A stretch of 64,000 bases of DNA. It comes from Chlorobiota bacterium (lineage in GTDB: Bacteria; Bacteroidota; Ignavibacteria; OLB7). Positions 38,301 to 46,294 of the stretch are shown here, piece by piece; position 1 is the first letter of the stretch; each line of letters begins with the position of its first letter. The notes under the pieces were generated by a model. The model was not told the DNA's origin and ran no database searches. It was given only the letters and a program-made list of their open reading frames with translations. The translations under genes were made by a program, and so were the position numbers. Location: assembly GCA_028287785.1 (NCBI GenBank), contig JAQBOZ010000009.1, positions 124,001 through 188,000 on the forward strand, in the 5' to 3' direction.

Positions 38301-41300
38301 ACTCACTGGCGACGCTCGTGCTGGGGCAGCATCTGAAGATCTATCTCCATGTCTCGACTGCTGGTGACGGCGTGACGTTCGTCGATGGCTCGCAGGGGGA
38401 GGATACGCGACCGAAGCTCCTGCTGACCGGCACCTATCATCGTATCTCCGATGGCGCTGACTACACGGTCGCCTATCAGCACGACGATTCGGCGTTGAGT
38501 ACGACCATGGCTGCGAAGATCGACGACAGCCTCCACACGATCAACAGCTATGATCCCACCTACACACTCGGTGCGAAGATTCGCCGGGCACAGGCCACTC
38601 ATTTGTTCGGTGCAGATTATCGGCTGAATAAGACACTGATTTCGATGATCGGCAGTGCGGTTGACGCCGCGCGGGTTGACACGGTTGATCAGGTCTACAC
38701 TGGCAATGGCGCACGCCTGATGACGAAGAATACGATGCGCGATTCGGTGCAGACGCGGTATGATGTCTCAGGGCGTCCTGATTCGATCATCAACGCCGAC
38801 GGGACAATGAGCTTCGCAGCATACCGCACCGGTACGCCGGCGAGCTTTGGGATCACTGGCCAGGAGTTTTACGGCTTTTGTGCTGCAACGACGGTGACGA
38901 ATGAAGACGGTGTAAAGCACACAACATATACCGATGCGTTCGATCATGTGCGTCGCGAGATAGCCGACACCAATGGCCTCCACCTGACGACCCTCTTCGA
39001 TTATGACTCGCTTGGGCAATTGACGCGGGTGATCAACCCGAAGGGAGATTCCACCCTCTATCTGTACGACGACCTTGGTCGCACTGCGATAAAGGTTCAG
39101 GCGGATATCGGTGGCGTCTCCTATGCCTATGATCATCTTGGAAACATTCGCTTCACGCAGAATCAGGATCAGTACTGGAAAGGGCGGATGACATTCACTG
39201 AGTACGACGATCTGAACCGCCCCACGCTTATCGGCGAGGCGATTCTGTGTGATCGGTACGGTGATCCGGATTATGAGAACGACGGGCCGGAGGACGGCTG
39301 GCTCTGGGGAAATCTCTTCGATGGTAGCGGACACACGATCGGATCGCGGGCGCGGCACGGAAAGGAACGGGATCGGACGGTACTTGGCGAGGGAACTGGT
39401 GGCGGCGACGATGGTGGGGGCATCAGCATCGACCCGTGCAGTGGGATCAATCGGATGACGGAGATTATTGATGGCTCGAAGCTCCATACCGGTGACACGA
39501 CACGGGATACGCTGGTGACGGCCAATCCTACCGTCTGGAACACAGCCCTTTCAGCGGTGCCGACATTCTGGCCATATTCAAAACTGGCAAAGAAAACCTG
39601 CACGTTGACGGCGATCGAGCCGCTGCTGAACGAGACATCCGCTCCGGTGACGCCGCTGTTGATGCACCCCGTGCAGAACTACGCCTCGCCAGCCGGTCCC
39701 CGCGCGACGATCGATGACTTCGAGGATGTGGCGAAGTATCCACATTTCCCTCGCATCGCCGTTGCCTACGATACGTTACCACCGGCACAGGGGGCGATCT
39801 GGTCAACCCTTCCGGCGAAATCGCGATGGGACTCTCTTGCTCCGACCGGCCATCTTCGCAACCTGAAGGGGCATGAGGTTGCGACGGCGTATCGCGAGCA
39901 TGGCGGCGAGCCGTATCATTTCAATGTGTTGAGCTATGACGAGCGTGGCCGTGTCGAGGCACTGCTCCGTTATACCGAAAATCTCGGGTTCGATGCTGTC
40001 TACTACAGCTATAACTCGATGAACAAGGTGACGGCAATCCGCTCCTGCGATGTATTGCGGCAATACGTCACTTACTATGGCTACGACAACAATGGCCGGG
40101 TCGATACGATCTGGACGAAGCTAACCCCACCGTCGACGAACCTCGGGCTGGCCGCCAGTGGTAACCTGAACACGCTTCGGTATCCAACGCTGCCGCCGCA
40201 TCCATTTGCGGCCGACATCAGTTATCATTACACGAGGACCGGACAGGTCGATACGATGCGTTATCTGCCAGTGAGCGCGTGGGTGAGCTATGCCTACAAT
40301 CATCGTGAATGGCTCGACTCGCTGATGGCGCGGAAGGGAACCGACACATTGTTTCGCGAGGTACTGAACTATGATCCGGCGGGGCAAATCACGCAGCAGA
40401 GGTATCAGCATGCTGGAGGGACGGAGCAGACGCAGGTCTACAGTTATGACTCGGTGCAGCGGTTGACAAGCTATACGCAGGGCCCGATCAGCGAGCAGTA
40501 TTACTATGACAAGGTTGGCAACCGGGACTCAACGGTATTCAGCGATGGAATGAACCCGGTACTCCGGAACGACTATACGTATGGCGGGTTCGTCGGTGGA
40601 GCAAATCGTTTGGCGCAGACGAAGAAGCAGACTCCAGGGCATGTCCTTGCCTATCCCGGCCAGGTGACATACGGGTACGACAGCAATGGGGCGGTGAACC
40701 GGAAAGCGCGTGTGCCGGAGGCGGGAACGAGCTGGGCGGATGGAGGGCGGCAGGAGTTTGTGTATAGCTATCGCGGTCTGCTACGGCGGGCGGCGGATGG
40801 AAGCTGGGACTCGATGAGTGTGGAGGCGAGGTATCGATATAGCCCGGCTGGAGAGCGGGAGCAGAAGCGGATCACGGCGGGGAATCAGAGCGACACGGTG
40901 CGGAAATATCCCTGGGTATACTATTTACTTGGGGGAAATGGAGCACAGCTTGCTGTGTATCACGGGCAACAAACAACCAGTACAGTCTGTTCGGATACCG
41001 GACGACGGGTATATATGTATCCGTTCGAGTACCTTTCGCCGGGGATCGGATATAATGGTGTGCATGAGGATCTGAGTCAGGTAATTACGATGCCGAATGG
41101 GACAAAGGAATTTCGCATCAGCGATCACTTGGCATCGATGCGGGTGAGCATCCAACAGTTTGGCGCGACAACGCATTATGATTACGATCCTTGGGGAAAC
41201 CCTGGGATACCGTCAACAGGATTGCCGGAGCGTAGAGGGTTCAACGAGCACGAGAAGGATCTTGAGACACAGTTGTTCGATCAAGGAGTCCGGAAATTTG

Positions 41301-41611
41301 ATCCAGAGACGGGAAGATTCCATAGCGTAGATCCATTGTGGGAGAAGCAACATGGTGAATCGCCATATTCGTACTGCTTTAATGATCCTGTGCGTTATAC
41401 TGATCCGGATGGGAAGCAGGCAATTCCGCTCGATCCATCGGAGTTGGAGGCAATAAAATGGGCACCAATATACTTAACGCACACGCTCGGGAATTTCCGT
41501 ATACTCACCTCCCGGTTCCTTGCGAAGCTCTACGGCGTTCGGCATGTTCACCATGTCGAAGCACTAGGGTTCCCCCAATTAGCCCGACCATCTCAGTTCC
41601 GTGAGGGCTGA
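35354..41611 (+). CDS. Giant RHS/YD-repeat polymorphic toxin-like protein
   Basis: 2085 residues from the first ATG; the homologous frame is open from 35138 (Y-S-T-Y-E-G-W-D-K-F). Many YD repeats (for example Y-D-D-L-G-R-T, Y-D-E-R-G-R-V, Y-D-S-V-Q-R-L) build the beta-shell. The RHS core is at about 1930-2020: D-H-L-A-S-M-R, Y-D-P-W-G-N, F-D-P-E-T-G-R-F-H-S-V-D-P-L and Y-S-Y-C-F-N-D-P-V. After D-P-D-G-K a short tip of ~65 residues with a V-H-H motif remains; its activity is unknown and it may be truncated. Such proteins carry C-terminal toxins used in competition; the export signal sits in the preceding fragment. Confidence 0.9.
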   Translation: MGPAAGESDLNYTDIIRLLRSDGSVLELVKTTDSMGDDNDNRPDLFTGHYFVNEANAKGYGLVEYDSTYWPSYIHDYAFGYAHIPRKLRYYPGDGLEYVFREWIIPYGIDPYIGRSNSSSLVWGGAKAGPTIFYLESINSNSGIISGFKRSRHFYPNEFITLEGGNIYSPKLDSTLDSTRGRALITDFYGHTINYGDYGLTIQSFGRTTKVQFATQSRSGSAASNSVMPLASNGYPTYQSDQLAKLPESASAINRSYLGYVTAIIDPEGRKTTFAYEQYTRRYKDCGFPKPTGGSTISVALKNYRLKRVTEPTATYAIHYMNGENRLGAPNEHDSTSDQSLVYTGSHFNFPFLMNNVASYIKKYDKAGHLLTTQHNVYSYDDGPSRGLFDYGRQEFTDNITGQTRFIENTYDFHTLSDFVSWLPQPRYTALTSTKEVGADTVYTTTMYDTLPTSRNFLYPSQQTTTVNGITKSKQYFSYTADTLRQYDNSVTTRRFGWEITKQVTSTAHPANGNALFRDTVEYTYLPAVDTTLWRLDTNILKLQMIQRYLELKAHDSISVPWEYAFYDPRVLRFTVDSAEERGVLPPQFGMVQRQWRSDGSGNFISGVSNYYHNPVGPFHYFNDLQFRGSLLADTVIGRNRATKFVNGQYSYNRGWGKNLLQFSRNANGALRRYYFDDYSSLKIRDGSGNYRALGHIKTNNDVSHDTLLPHGQYFAYYFEKPLISEQYLRHYNTSGVLKIDTLLQMNEYSFYGRVKSAIDYNGNYARFAYDRNGRMLTGWLPFDFPRQESPDTIAYTGTEAIDLMGVTHHVMSIDTMNCAVDTSWTGAGPSDTTEVEGLYAAHPVTVPDSCPCAHGHHGPTTKRDRNELLESCVTPRYYPGGEYYLGVLDYTVDSASSLRFISPITDAKLQLHITNIEGECVALSVEVPQFGFTKLYYLNCDEGASLGGGGARTKRDDDRSLLSDTLGDPTYAFNVSLASIKDSLATLVLGQHLKIYLHVSTAGDGVTFVDGSQGEDTRPKLLLTGTYHRISDGADYTVAYQHDDSALSTTMAAKIDDSLHTINSYDPTYTLGAKIRRAQATHLFGADYRLNKTLISMIGSAVDAARVDTVDQVYTGNGARLMTKNTMRDSVQTRYDVSGRPDSIINADGTMSFAAYRTGTPASFGITGQEFYGFCAATTVTNEDGVKHTTYTDAFDHVRREIADTNGLHLTTLFDYDSLGQLTRVINPKGDSTLYLYDDLGRTAIKVQADIGGVSYAYDHLGNIRFTQNQDQYWKGRMTFTEYDDLNRPTLIGEAILCDRYGDPDYENDGPEDGWLWGNLFDGSGHTIGSRARHGKERDRTVLGEGTGGGDDGGGISIDPCSGINRMTEIIDGSKLHTGDTTRDTLVTANPTVWNTALSAVPTFWPYSKLAKKTCTLTAIEPLLNETSAPVTPLLMHPVQNYASPAGPRATIDDFEDVAKYPHFPRIAVAYDTLPPAQGAIWSTLPAKSRWDSLAPTGHLRNLKGHEVATAYREHGGEPYHFNVLSYDERGRVEALLRYTENLGFDAVYYSYNSMNKVTAIRSCDVLRQYVTYYGYDNNGRVDTIWTKLTPPSTNLGLAASGNLNTLRYPTLPPHPFAADISYHYTRTGQVDTMRYLPVSAWVSYAYNHREWLDSLMARKGTDTLFREVLNYDPAGQITQQRYQHAGGTEQTQVYSYDSVQRLTSYTQGPISEQYYYDKVGNRDSTVFSDGMNPVLRNDYTYGGFVGGANRLAQTKKQTPGHVLAYPGQVTYGYDSNGAVNRKARVPEAGTSWADGGRQEFVYSYRGLLRRAADGSWDSMSVEARYRYSPAGEREQKRITAGNQSDTVRKYPWVYYLLGGNGAQLAVYHGQQTTSTVCSDTGRRVYMYPFEYLSPGIGYNGVHEDLSQVITMPNGTKEFRISDHLASMRVSIQQFGATTHYDYDPWGNPGIPSTGLPERRGFNEHEKDLETQLFDQGVRKFDPETGRFHSVDPLWEKQHGESPYSYCFNDPVRYTDPDGKQAIPLDPSELEAIKWAPIYLTHTLGNFRILTSRFLAKLYGVRHVHHVEALGFPQLARPSQFREG

Positions 41612-41647
41612 GAGCGCTCCTAGTGCGCGCTGATAAATGGTCGGGCT
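41581..41647. terminator. Inverted repeat over the RHS 3' end
   Basis: Arms AGCCCGACCAT (41581-41591, inside the last codons) and ATGGTCGGGCT (41637-41647), followed by CTTCTTT. It probably ends the RHS transcript. Confidence 0.55.
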
Positions 41648-41666
41648 CTTCTTTATCAGAAGCACT

Positions 41667-41909
41667 ATGACCAAGATTGCAGAACCGATCGGGAGCGGCT
41701 CTCCCGATGCCGTAGACCCACCAGACCGCACTACCCCACTCCTTGACCCTGTAGACCGATTGCGACGTGTCCTTGCGTTCGTAGCGTGTCTCCGTGATGC
41801 CTTCGATGTAGCTGGCAGGGAGTACGGGGAAGAGCTACAGGAACGGACGTGGGTCGTGGACTACGTGAGCGATGAGATAGCAGCAGTGGCGGGGATGCTG
41901 GAGGGTTAG
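41667..41909 (+). CDS. Small acidic protein, candidate immunity or accessory
   Basis: 80 residues from ATG (M-T-K-I-A-E-P). An acidic Pro-rich start is followed by one long helix (R-R-V-L-A-F-V-A-C-L-R-D-A-F-D-V-A). It is the first gene after the RHS toxin, the position expected for the cognate immunity protein, but no immunity family is recognised. A strong terminator follows. An upstream in-frame start 30 bp earlier would overlap the terminator of the RHS gene. Confidence 0.45.
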   Translation: MTKIAEPIGSGSPDAVDPPDRTTPLLDPVDRLRRVLAFVACLRDAFDVAGREYGEELQERTWVVDYVSDEIAAVAGMLEG

Positions 41910-41927
41910 TAGAATACAACCAAAGAC

Positions 41928-41971
41928 AAACGCAACGCCCTCTTGACTCTAGTCAAGAGGGCGTTGCGTTT
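41928..41971. terminator. Very strong bidirectional hairpin
   Basis: A 21-bp perfect stem (AACGCAACGCCCTCTTGACT and its complement) with a 2-nt loop, ending GTTTT. It separates the RHS module from the next gene. Confidence 0.9.
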
Positions 41972-42091
41972 TAGTGGTGCCCGCATGCGTTTGGCCGAAC
42001 ACGTAGCTCACATTCGCGAACCACTTGCCTGCCCGCATTCAATTGCGTATGTTTGATTTGTCGGGACGGGACGGATTAAACGGAGCTGTAT

Positions 42092-42880
42092 ATGACCGAA
42101 GCAGGTATTAAACGAATTCTGGCATCCCTAGCGTTGAATGATGAACAACTTGACGAGGCGGCCAAGCGCGAGGAATATCATACGAAGGAGCTAGCTGGAG
42201 TCATTGAGGAGAGGCAGGCATTGCGAGAGAGCCGGGCCCCACTGGAAGCTCTTCTTGCAAGAGCTGGAGTGAGCTATACGCCCCGAAGAGATGCAAAGGC
42301 GGCATCGTCATCCGAGCCTGCTACGCGGGAGACAATGGAGAAGCACGACGGCTTAAAAGGTTTTTCCGAGAGACAGGTTCTTGATATCCTGCCAGCTTAT
42401 CCGGGCCTTTTGTCGACTGCTGAGGTTACGGCGGCATTGGGATTATCTAGGCAGGATACGAGAAATGTATCGTCGAATCTTAACCGCCTTGCGGTTAAAG
42501 AGGTTGTTCGCAGAGTGAAGGACGGGGGACGGGCAAGCTGGGGGCTGCCTCAGACCATCGCGAATACGGCTCAGTTGGATCTTGCTTACCTTGGGCATAT
42601 TCCAAAGAGCCAAGGACAAGAGAATGTCGCCCCCTCCATCGTACACGATCCTGCCTATCCCCTCTCCGGGACGATTGTTGAAAAAGTGCTGTATTGCGTC
42701 CGTAGTGGAGTGCCGCAACCCACGGGGAGGAAGGTTTACGACTATATGAAGTCGATCGAGCCGAATATCAACAAGAATAGCGTGTATCCGACAATCTCTG
42801 ATCTGATTAAGAGAAAGCGCCTATGGCGGACAGGGTTGCTTGGTGCCGGTGGTGAGTCAATCTTACGGATAACGGTATAA
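42092..42880 (+). CDS. Coiled-coil protein with winged-helix-like domains
   Basis: 262 residues. The first ~60 form a coiled coil (D-E-Q-L-D-E-A-A-K-R-E-E-Y). At about 92-150 there is a winged-helix-like module (F-S-E-R-Q-V-L-D-I-L-P-A-Y-P-G-L-L-S-T), and at about 200-255 another helix-wing pair (V-Y-P-T-I-S-D-L-I-K-R-K-R-L-W). This layout suggests a DNA-binding protein. No catalytic motif. It stands alone, with a terminator on both sides. Confidence 0.6.
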   Translation: MTEAGIKRILASLALNDEQLDEAAKREEYHTKELAGVIEERQALRESRAPLEALLARAGVSYTPRRDAKAASSSEPATRETMEKHDGLKGFSERQVLDILPAYPGLLSTAEVTAALGLSRQDTRNVSSNLNRLAVKEVVRRVKDGGRASWGLPQTIANTAQLDLAYLGHIPKSQGQENVAPSIVHDPAYPLSGTIVEKVLYCVRSGVPQPTGRKVYDYMKSIEPNINKNSVYPTISDLIKRKRLWRTGLLGAGGESILRITV

Positions 42881-42884
42881 CAGA

Positions 42885-42916
42885 AGAGGCGGCCTAGTGT
42901 CACCTAGACCGCCTCT
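42885..42916 (+). terminator. Hairpin terminator after the coiled-coil gene
   Basis: Stem AGAGGCGG / CCGCCTCT plus CTAG / CTAG with one mismatch between, loop TGTCAC. The sequence from here to 43180 has a frame reading F-V-N-N-T-S-Q-G-E-L-F-I-H-Q that may be a decayed fragment, but I cannot name it. Confidence 0.7.
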
Positions 42917-43194
42917 GAGTTATTTCTTGCTACAGGGCAGAACCATGCAACAAGCTGCCGTCAACCTCACAGTCGAGAGAGCGTGAGCGACGTAAAACGC
43001 GGATAGAGCCCGTGAAAGACTCTCTCAGGATGTCAACCGGCGCCGGGCGGCTTTACTTTGACGGGAAGGCCGTTCGGTTCCGACTTTGTAAACAATACCT
43101 CTCAGGGAGAACTGTTTATACACCAAGGAAATTACAGCACTGTAAGCAGTTCTCCAAATGGCCCGGCACTGCCGGAGCTGAAGGAGACATCAAT

Positions 43195-43389
43195 ATGGCC
43201 CCCAATAGGGCATCAATCCGCAGACAGCGGGCATATAGGATCAACGATCGCCTTCTTGATCCGTTCAAGGAACTCAACGAACTATTCGAAGCGAGATGGA
43301 TCTTCGTAGAGGAGATAGTAACGGCTCGTGGTACTGTGTTGATCCTGGAACGCGAAGAGAGCGAGCCGCTCTTGACGGCGATGAACTAA
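43195..43389 (+). CDS. Small basic protein, unrecognised
   Basis: 64 residues. The ATG at 43195 has AAGGAG 8 nt upstream, which decides the start against a longer frame from 43012. The sequence is R/N-rich at the start (M-A-P-N-R-A-S-I-R-R-Q-R) and then alternates hydrophobic and acidic residues (W-I-F-V-E-E-I-V). It ends just before a GC-rich hairpin and a convergent insertion sequence. Function unknown. Confidence 0.5.
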   Translation: MAPNRASIRRQRAYRINDRLLDPFKELNELFEARWIFVEEIVTARGTVLILEREESEPLLTAMN

Positions 43390-43397
43390 GACGATGC

Positions 43398-43415
43398 GGG
43401 CCCCTCGCGGGGCCC
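43398..43415. terminator. GC-rich hairpin between convergent genes
   Basis: GGGCCCC / GGGGCCC with loop TCGC, then ATCTATTTCTTCTTT on the + strand. Confidence 0.7.
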
Positions 43416-43417
43416 AT

Positions 43418-43618
43418 CTATTTCTTCTTTGCCTGCGCCACCTTCCGTTGCTGCTTCTCCTTCTTCCGCCGCTTCTCCTTCCTCTCTTCCGCGTCAATCT
43501 CACTCTTCGGTACAGCCATCACCTTCCGGGCAAACTCCTCGAACGCTAGGTACTCCGCAGAGTCGCCTTGCTCCGGTTGCACCGTGTCGGGTTGCGGTTC
43601 CGCTTTCTTACTTGGCAT
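43418..43618 (-). CDS. Small Lys-rich passenger protein of an IS1595-type element
   Basis: 66 residues, ending in a highly basic run. The middle reads E-E-F-A-R-K-V-M-A-V-P-K-S-E-I-D. Its start overlaps the last codons of the transposase gene by 11 nt, so it is translated with it. Such short ORFs follow many IS1595/ISXO2-like transposases; their role is not known. Confidence 0.7.
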   Translation of the reverse strand: MPSKKAEPQPDTVQPEQGDSAEYLAFEEFARKVMAVPKSEIDAEERKEKRRKKEKQQRKVAQAKKK

Positions 43619-44540
43619 GGCCGATCAATTGTTTGTATGTGACGCGGCGTCCTTCCATACCCTTCACGGCAAGCCGGAAGCGATCCGCATCGTTTCCCTT
43701 GCGAGCATTGTACCGGAAGACTTGTTCATCAAGATACCGCTGAAGGTGGACGGGTTCAACGGCGACGTAAGTGCCGTGCAGGGTCCGTTTGAGCAGGCTG
43801 AAGAAATTCTCAATCCGGTTCGTTGTCACGTTCTTCCGAACATACTCAAACGAATGATTGATTGCCTCATGGATGTACTGCTCATCGAGTCCCACATATG
43901 ACGGATGCGAATCGGTGAACACGTCACTACCATAGGCAACGTTCTTCTTCAGTTCGCCCTGTAGTATCTCCTTTGTCGTATCACTGATCACGTTCGCCTT
44001 GACCGCTCCACCACGCTGTAGGATGCCCATGACGATAGCCTTGCCAATACCACCACGGCCCGCGTTCAGACGCTTGTAAGCGTGCTTGTTCTTCTCCAGA
44101 CCACCGATATACGTTTCATCCGCTTCGATCTCTCCAGTGAGCTTGCTGAAGCTCCGGGTTTTAAGAACAAGACGTAAACGGTGAAGCAGGAACCATGCTG
44201 ATTTCTGAGTGATACCAAGGGCACGGTGAATCTCGTAGGAACTGATCCCGTTCTTCGCATTAATGAGCAACCATAGCCCGCACAACCACGTATCCAACCC
44301 TAGCGGGCTAGCTTCCATCACCGTTCCAATCTTGATAGAGAATTGCTTCTTGCAATCGGAGCAGTGCCACACGCGGCGCGCCTTCGTGAAGGTGTTCTTT
44401 TTCGATCCGCATCGCGGGCACGTTATCCCATCCGGCCACCGAAGAGCGATCATCTTTACAAAGGCTACGTCAGGATCGGCATAGATGATCATTGCTTCCT
44501 GAAGTGTGCGCGGGTTTGGGATCTGATTTTCCATGCACAA
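43608..44540 (-). CDS. IS1595 family (ISXO2-like) transposase
   Basis: 310 residues, apparently complete. N-terminal zinc ribbon C-P-R-C and C-S-D-C (about 40-63), then the DDE/ISXO2 core: E-A-D-E-T-Y-I-G-G, V-F-T-D-S-H-P-S-Y, and T-N-R-I-E-N-F-F-S-L-L-K-R. It should catalyse cut-and-paste transposition. No clear terminal inverted repeats were found by eye at either end. The element sits between the small basic gene and an orphan toxin tip, so its insertion may have removed the N-terminal part of that toxin. Confidence 0.92.
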   Translation of the reverse strand: MCMENQIPNPRTLQEAMIIYADPDVAFVKMIALRWPDGITCPRCGSKKNTFTKARRVWHCSDCKKQFSIKIGTVMEASPLGLDTWLCGLWLLINAKNGISSYEIHRALGITQKSAWFLLHRLRLVLKTRSFSKLTGEIEADETYIGGLEKNKHAYKRLNAGRGGIGKAIVMGILQRGGAVKANVISDTTKEILQGELKKNVAYGSDVFTDSHPSYVGLDEQYIHEAINHSFEYVRKNVTTNRIENFFSLLKRTLHGTYVAVEPVHLQRYLDEQVFRYNARKGNDADRFRLAVKGMEGRRVTYKQLIGHAK

Positions 44541-44614
44541 ATATACGGAAATATATCATATGTGCCAAGTATATTATTGCCATAAAATGGATAGTTGTAA
44601 GTGGTCTTACAGCC

Positions 44615-45052
44615 ATGGGAATTATCGATGCAACATCACAACCAAACATTCCTGCTTCTCCTCCTGCCTGGCAGTCGGCGGGAAGCGGGCAGGCTACAAT
44701 ACCAGTCCCTGCCATCCCGGACTTTTCGGTCCCGACAATAATACCTGCGCCTCCATACGTGTTCGCGGAGAGTAGCAAAGGAGAAACAGCTCCGCCTGAT
44801 GGTATAAAATTAACAGGGAATGGAAGGAAGGAAATCGGTAATTTAAAAGACCTAAAAGACAAAAAACTTATTGATGTGATCAAGAGTCGCGGTGGTGGTG
44901 GCAAGCAACTCCACAAGATTGCTACCGATTTGCAGAATCTTTTGTTAGGCGAAGTTGCCAACAAAGCTGCGGCAGGTGATAAGGCTGCCGATACAGCCAT
45001 GAAAATAGTCAAGCAGGCTAATTCCAAAGCTCAAAAATATGGGGGGAAGTAA
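44615..45052 (+). CDS. Orphan polymorphic-toxin C-terminal tip, module A
   Basis: 145 residues from ATG (M-G-I-I-D-A-T). A Pro-rich linker (P-A-S-P-P-A-W) is followed by a helical tip: K-D-K-K-L-I-D-V-I-K-S-R-G-G-G-G-K-Q-L and A-M-K-I-V-K-Q-A-N-S-K-A-Q-K-Y-G-G-K at the end. It has no signal and no RHS core, so it is a displaced C-terminal domain. Its last ~40 residues are repeated in broken form at 45765-45884. An immunity-like gene begins one base after its stop. Activity unknown. Confidence 0.65.
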   Translation: MGIIDATSQPNIPASPPAWQSAGSGQATIPVPAIPDFSVPTIIPAPPYVFAESSKGETAPPDGIKLTGNGRKEIGNLKDLKDKKLIDVIKSRGGGGKQLHKIATDLQNLLLGEVANKAAAGDKAADTAMKIVKQANSKAQKYGGK

Positions 45053-45053
45053 T

Positions 45054-45425
45054 ATGGATTTTCCATTCGGCGACAAACTGGTTGCAATTGAGGGAAAAAT
45101 AGATAAACGATCAACATCCGATATGTGCTTCGATGAGATCACTGTGGTTTTTGAAGAAAAGACCATAGTGCTGCTTCCGTTACCCGATACGGATGAAATC
45201 AATATAGAAGTTGTACCCACGATAAAGTCGAGTAAACGTCGCAAACGGCATCAGCTTTTTCCTATTCTGAGTGGTAAGGCATTGTTAGGTGTTTGGATAT
45301 GCAACAATGATCAAGGATATCAGGATTTGATGGTGCTGGCCTTTGAATATCTACAGCCGAATATTGGTGTTCTTGCTGAGGGCTCGGTTCTGAAAGTCCT
45401 GCAAATGGATGTTTTGCAAAAGTGA
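45054..45425 (+). CDS. Immunity-like protein of module A
   Basis: 123 residues beginning M-D-F-P-F-G-D-K-L. Acidic, with alternating beta strands (T-V-V-F-E-E-K-T-I-V-L-L-P-L-P-D-T-D-E-I-N). It starts one base after the toxin-tip stop, with GGGGGGAAG before it, the usual order of toxin and immunity genes. A truncated copy (M-D-F-P-V-G-S) follows the second tip at 45886. I read it as the cognate antitoxin of module A; no family is named. Confidence 0.65.
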   Translation: MDFPFGDKLVAIEGKIDKRSTSDMCFDEITVVFEEKTIVLLPLPDTDEINIEVVPTIKSSKRRKRHQLFPILSGKALLGVWICNNDQGYQDLMVLAFEYLQPNIGVLAEGSVLKVLQMDVLQK

Positions 45426-45426
45426 T

Positions 45427-45456
45427 ACCGAACCCATGACAAGGGGTAAGTTCGGT
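45427..45456 (+). terminator. Hairpin after module A
   Basis: Arms ACCGAAC / GTTCGGT with an inner CCC/GGG pairing, directly after the stop codon, followed by TTGGGC. Confidence 0.65.
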
Positions 45457-45513
45457 TTGGGCTATTCGGGAATTTTATGGGCTATTCAGGTGGGTGGTGC
45501 GTGCCTTTAATAA

Positions 45514-45648
45514 AGTTACGCACCTGGTCTGCTTATCTTGGGTAGAGCGTATGAGGGGGATAATGATCATCTCAAGCCACGAGGCCCAGGGAGAATTGTA
45601 ATAGATGACAAATCGGGAAAAGCGTGGTGGAGGGGGGCAAATAAATGA
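45514..45648 (+). pseudogene. Remnant of another toxin tip
   Basis: A frame with no start reads S-Y-A-P-G-L-L-I-L-G-R-A-Y-E-G-D-N-D-H-L and then G-P-G-R-I-V-I-D-D-K-S-G-K-A-W-W before stops. The 'G-P-G-R-I-V-I-D-x-K-x-G-x-A-W-W/Y' block is familiar from nuclease-type tips of polymorphic toxins. It has no core and no partner, so it is a fossil cassette. Confidence 0.5.
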
Positions 45649-45701
45649 AATAGCTTCTAACTTGCGGAACTTATTGACACGTAAGTGGATAGGGTAATTT
45701 T

Positions 45702-45915
45702 CACCCGGGCTTCACAGCTACAGCAGCAGGCCATAGCCAATCAACTGTTAACCAATCAGGTTACATGTCAATAACAGTAGGTGAGATAGCTAATCGAGCT
45801 GCGCAAAAGGACGTGGGGGCCGAAAAAGCTATTAAAATGATTAAACAAGCGGGAACAAAAGCACAGAAATATGGTGGAAAATAACATGGATTTTCCTGTA
45901 GGGAGCGAAATATAA
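45702..45915 (+). pseudogene. Broken duplicate of module A (tip plus start of immunity gene)
   Basis: The frame ending at 45884 reads G-E-I-A-N-R-A-A-Q-K-D-V-G and I-K-Q-A-G-T-K-A-Q-K-Y-G-G-K, closely matching the end of the tip at 45052. One base later M-D-F-P-V-G-S-E-I stops after nine codons, matching the start of the module A immunity protein. The gene order and spacing are the same, so the pair was duplicated and then decayed. Confidence 0.65.
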
Positions 45916-45980
45916 CATCTCACGTGCTGTATAAGGGCATGATTTGGCCTAAAATCTTTGGATGAGATGGGAAGTGCCCT

Positions 45981-46286
45981 ATGAGCCAAGAAGAAATGAT
46001 CGATACGATTGGAGCCGAATACGAAATACCGAACGGCTCGTTGTACAAGTTGCGTCAGGGAGAATACGACCAGGAGGGATTGGAGCGGCTTCTGGCAAAG
46101 TTGAGGATGATTCATTTGACTGGTGATATGATCCGTCGAGACCTTGTCTCGGTTCTCTGGTACTTACCCCTATTCATCAGTTATCAGAGGGAACGCGTTG
46201 AGGAGAACGGGTATGATATGAAGTTTTTCGATCGTATGGAGGTTGAGGTGACCAACCTTCTTGAGGAAATATTGGGAACGGCTTAA
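45981..46286 (+). CDS. Small helical protein, candidate immunity protein
   Basis: 101 residues from ATG (M-S-Q-E-E-M). Predominantly helical and acidic (E-G-L-E-R-L-L-A-K-L-R, F-D-R-M-E-V-E-V-T-N-L-L-E-E). It follows the broken module and precedes a terminator. It is likely an orphan immunity gene kept after loss of its toxin, but no family is recognised. Confidence 0.55.
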   Translation: MSQEEMIDTIGAEYEIPNGSLYKLRQGEYDQEGLERLLAKLRMIHLTGDMIRRDLVSVLWYLPLFISYQRERVEENGYDMKFFDRMEVEVTNLLEEILGTA

Positions 46287-46294
46287 TCGTTCCC
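46274..46294 (+). terminator. Hairpin terminator
   Basis: GGGAACG / CGTTCCC with a 7-nt loop across the stop codon, then TCTTG. Confidence 0.65.

Noticed and set aside
42962-43309. Frame reading F-V-N-N-T-S-Q-G-E-L-F-I-H-Q
   Set aside because: Parts look like real protein, but it has no start or partner and ends in another gene; too little to call a toxin fragment.
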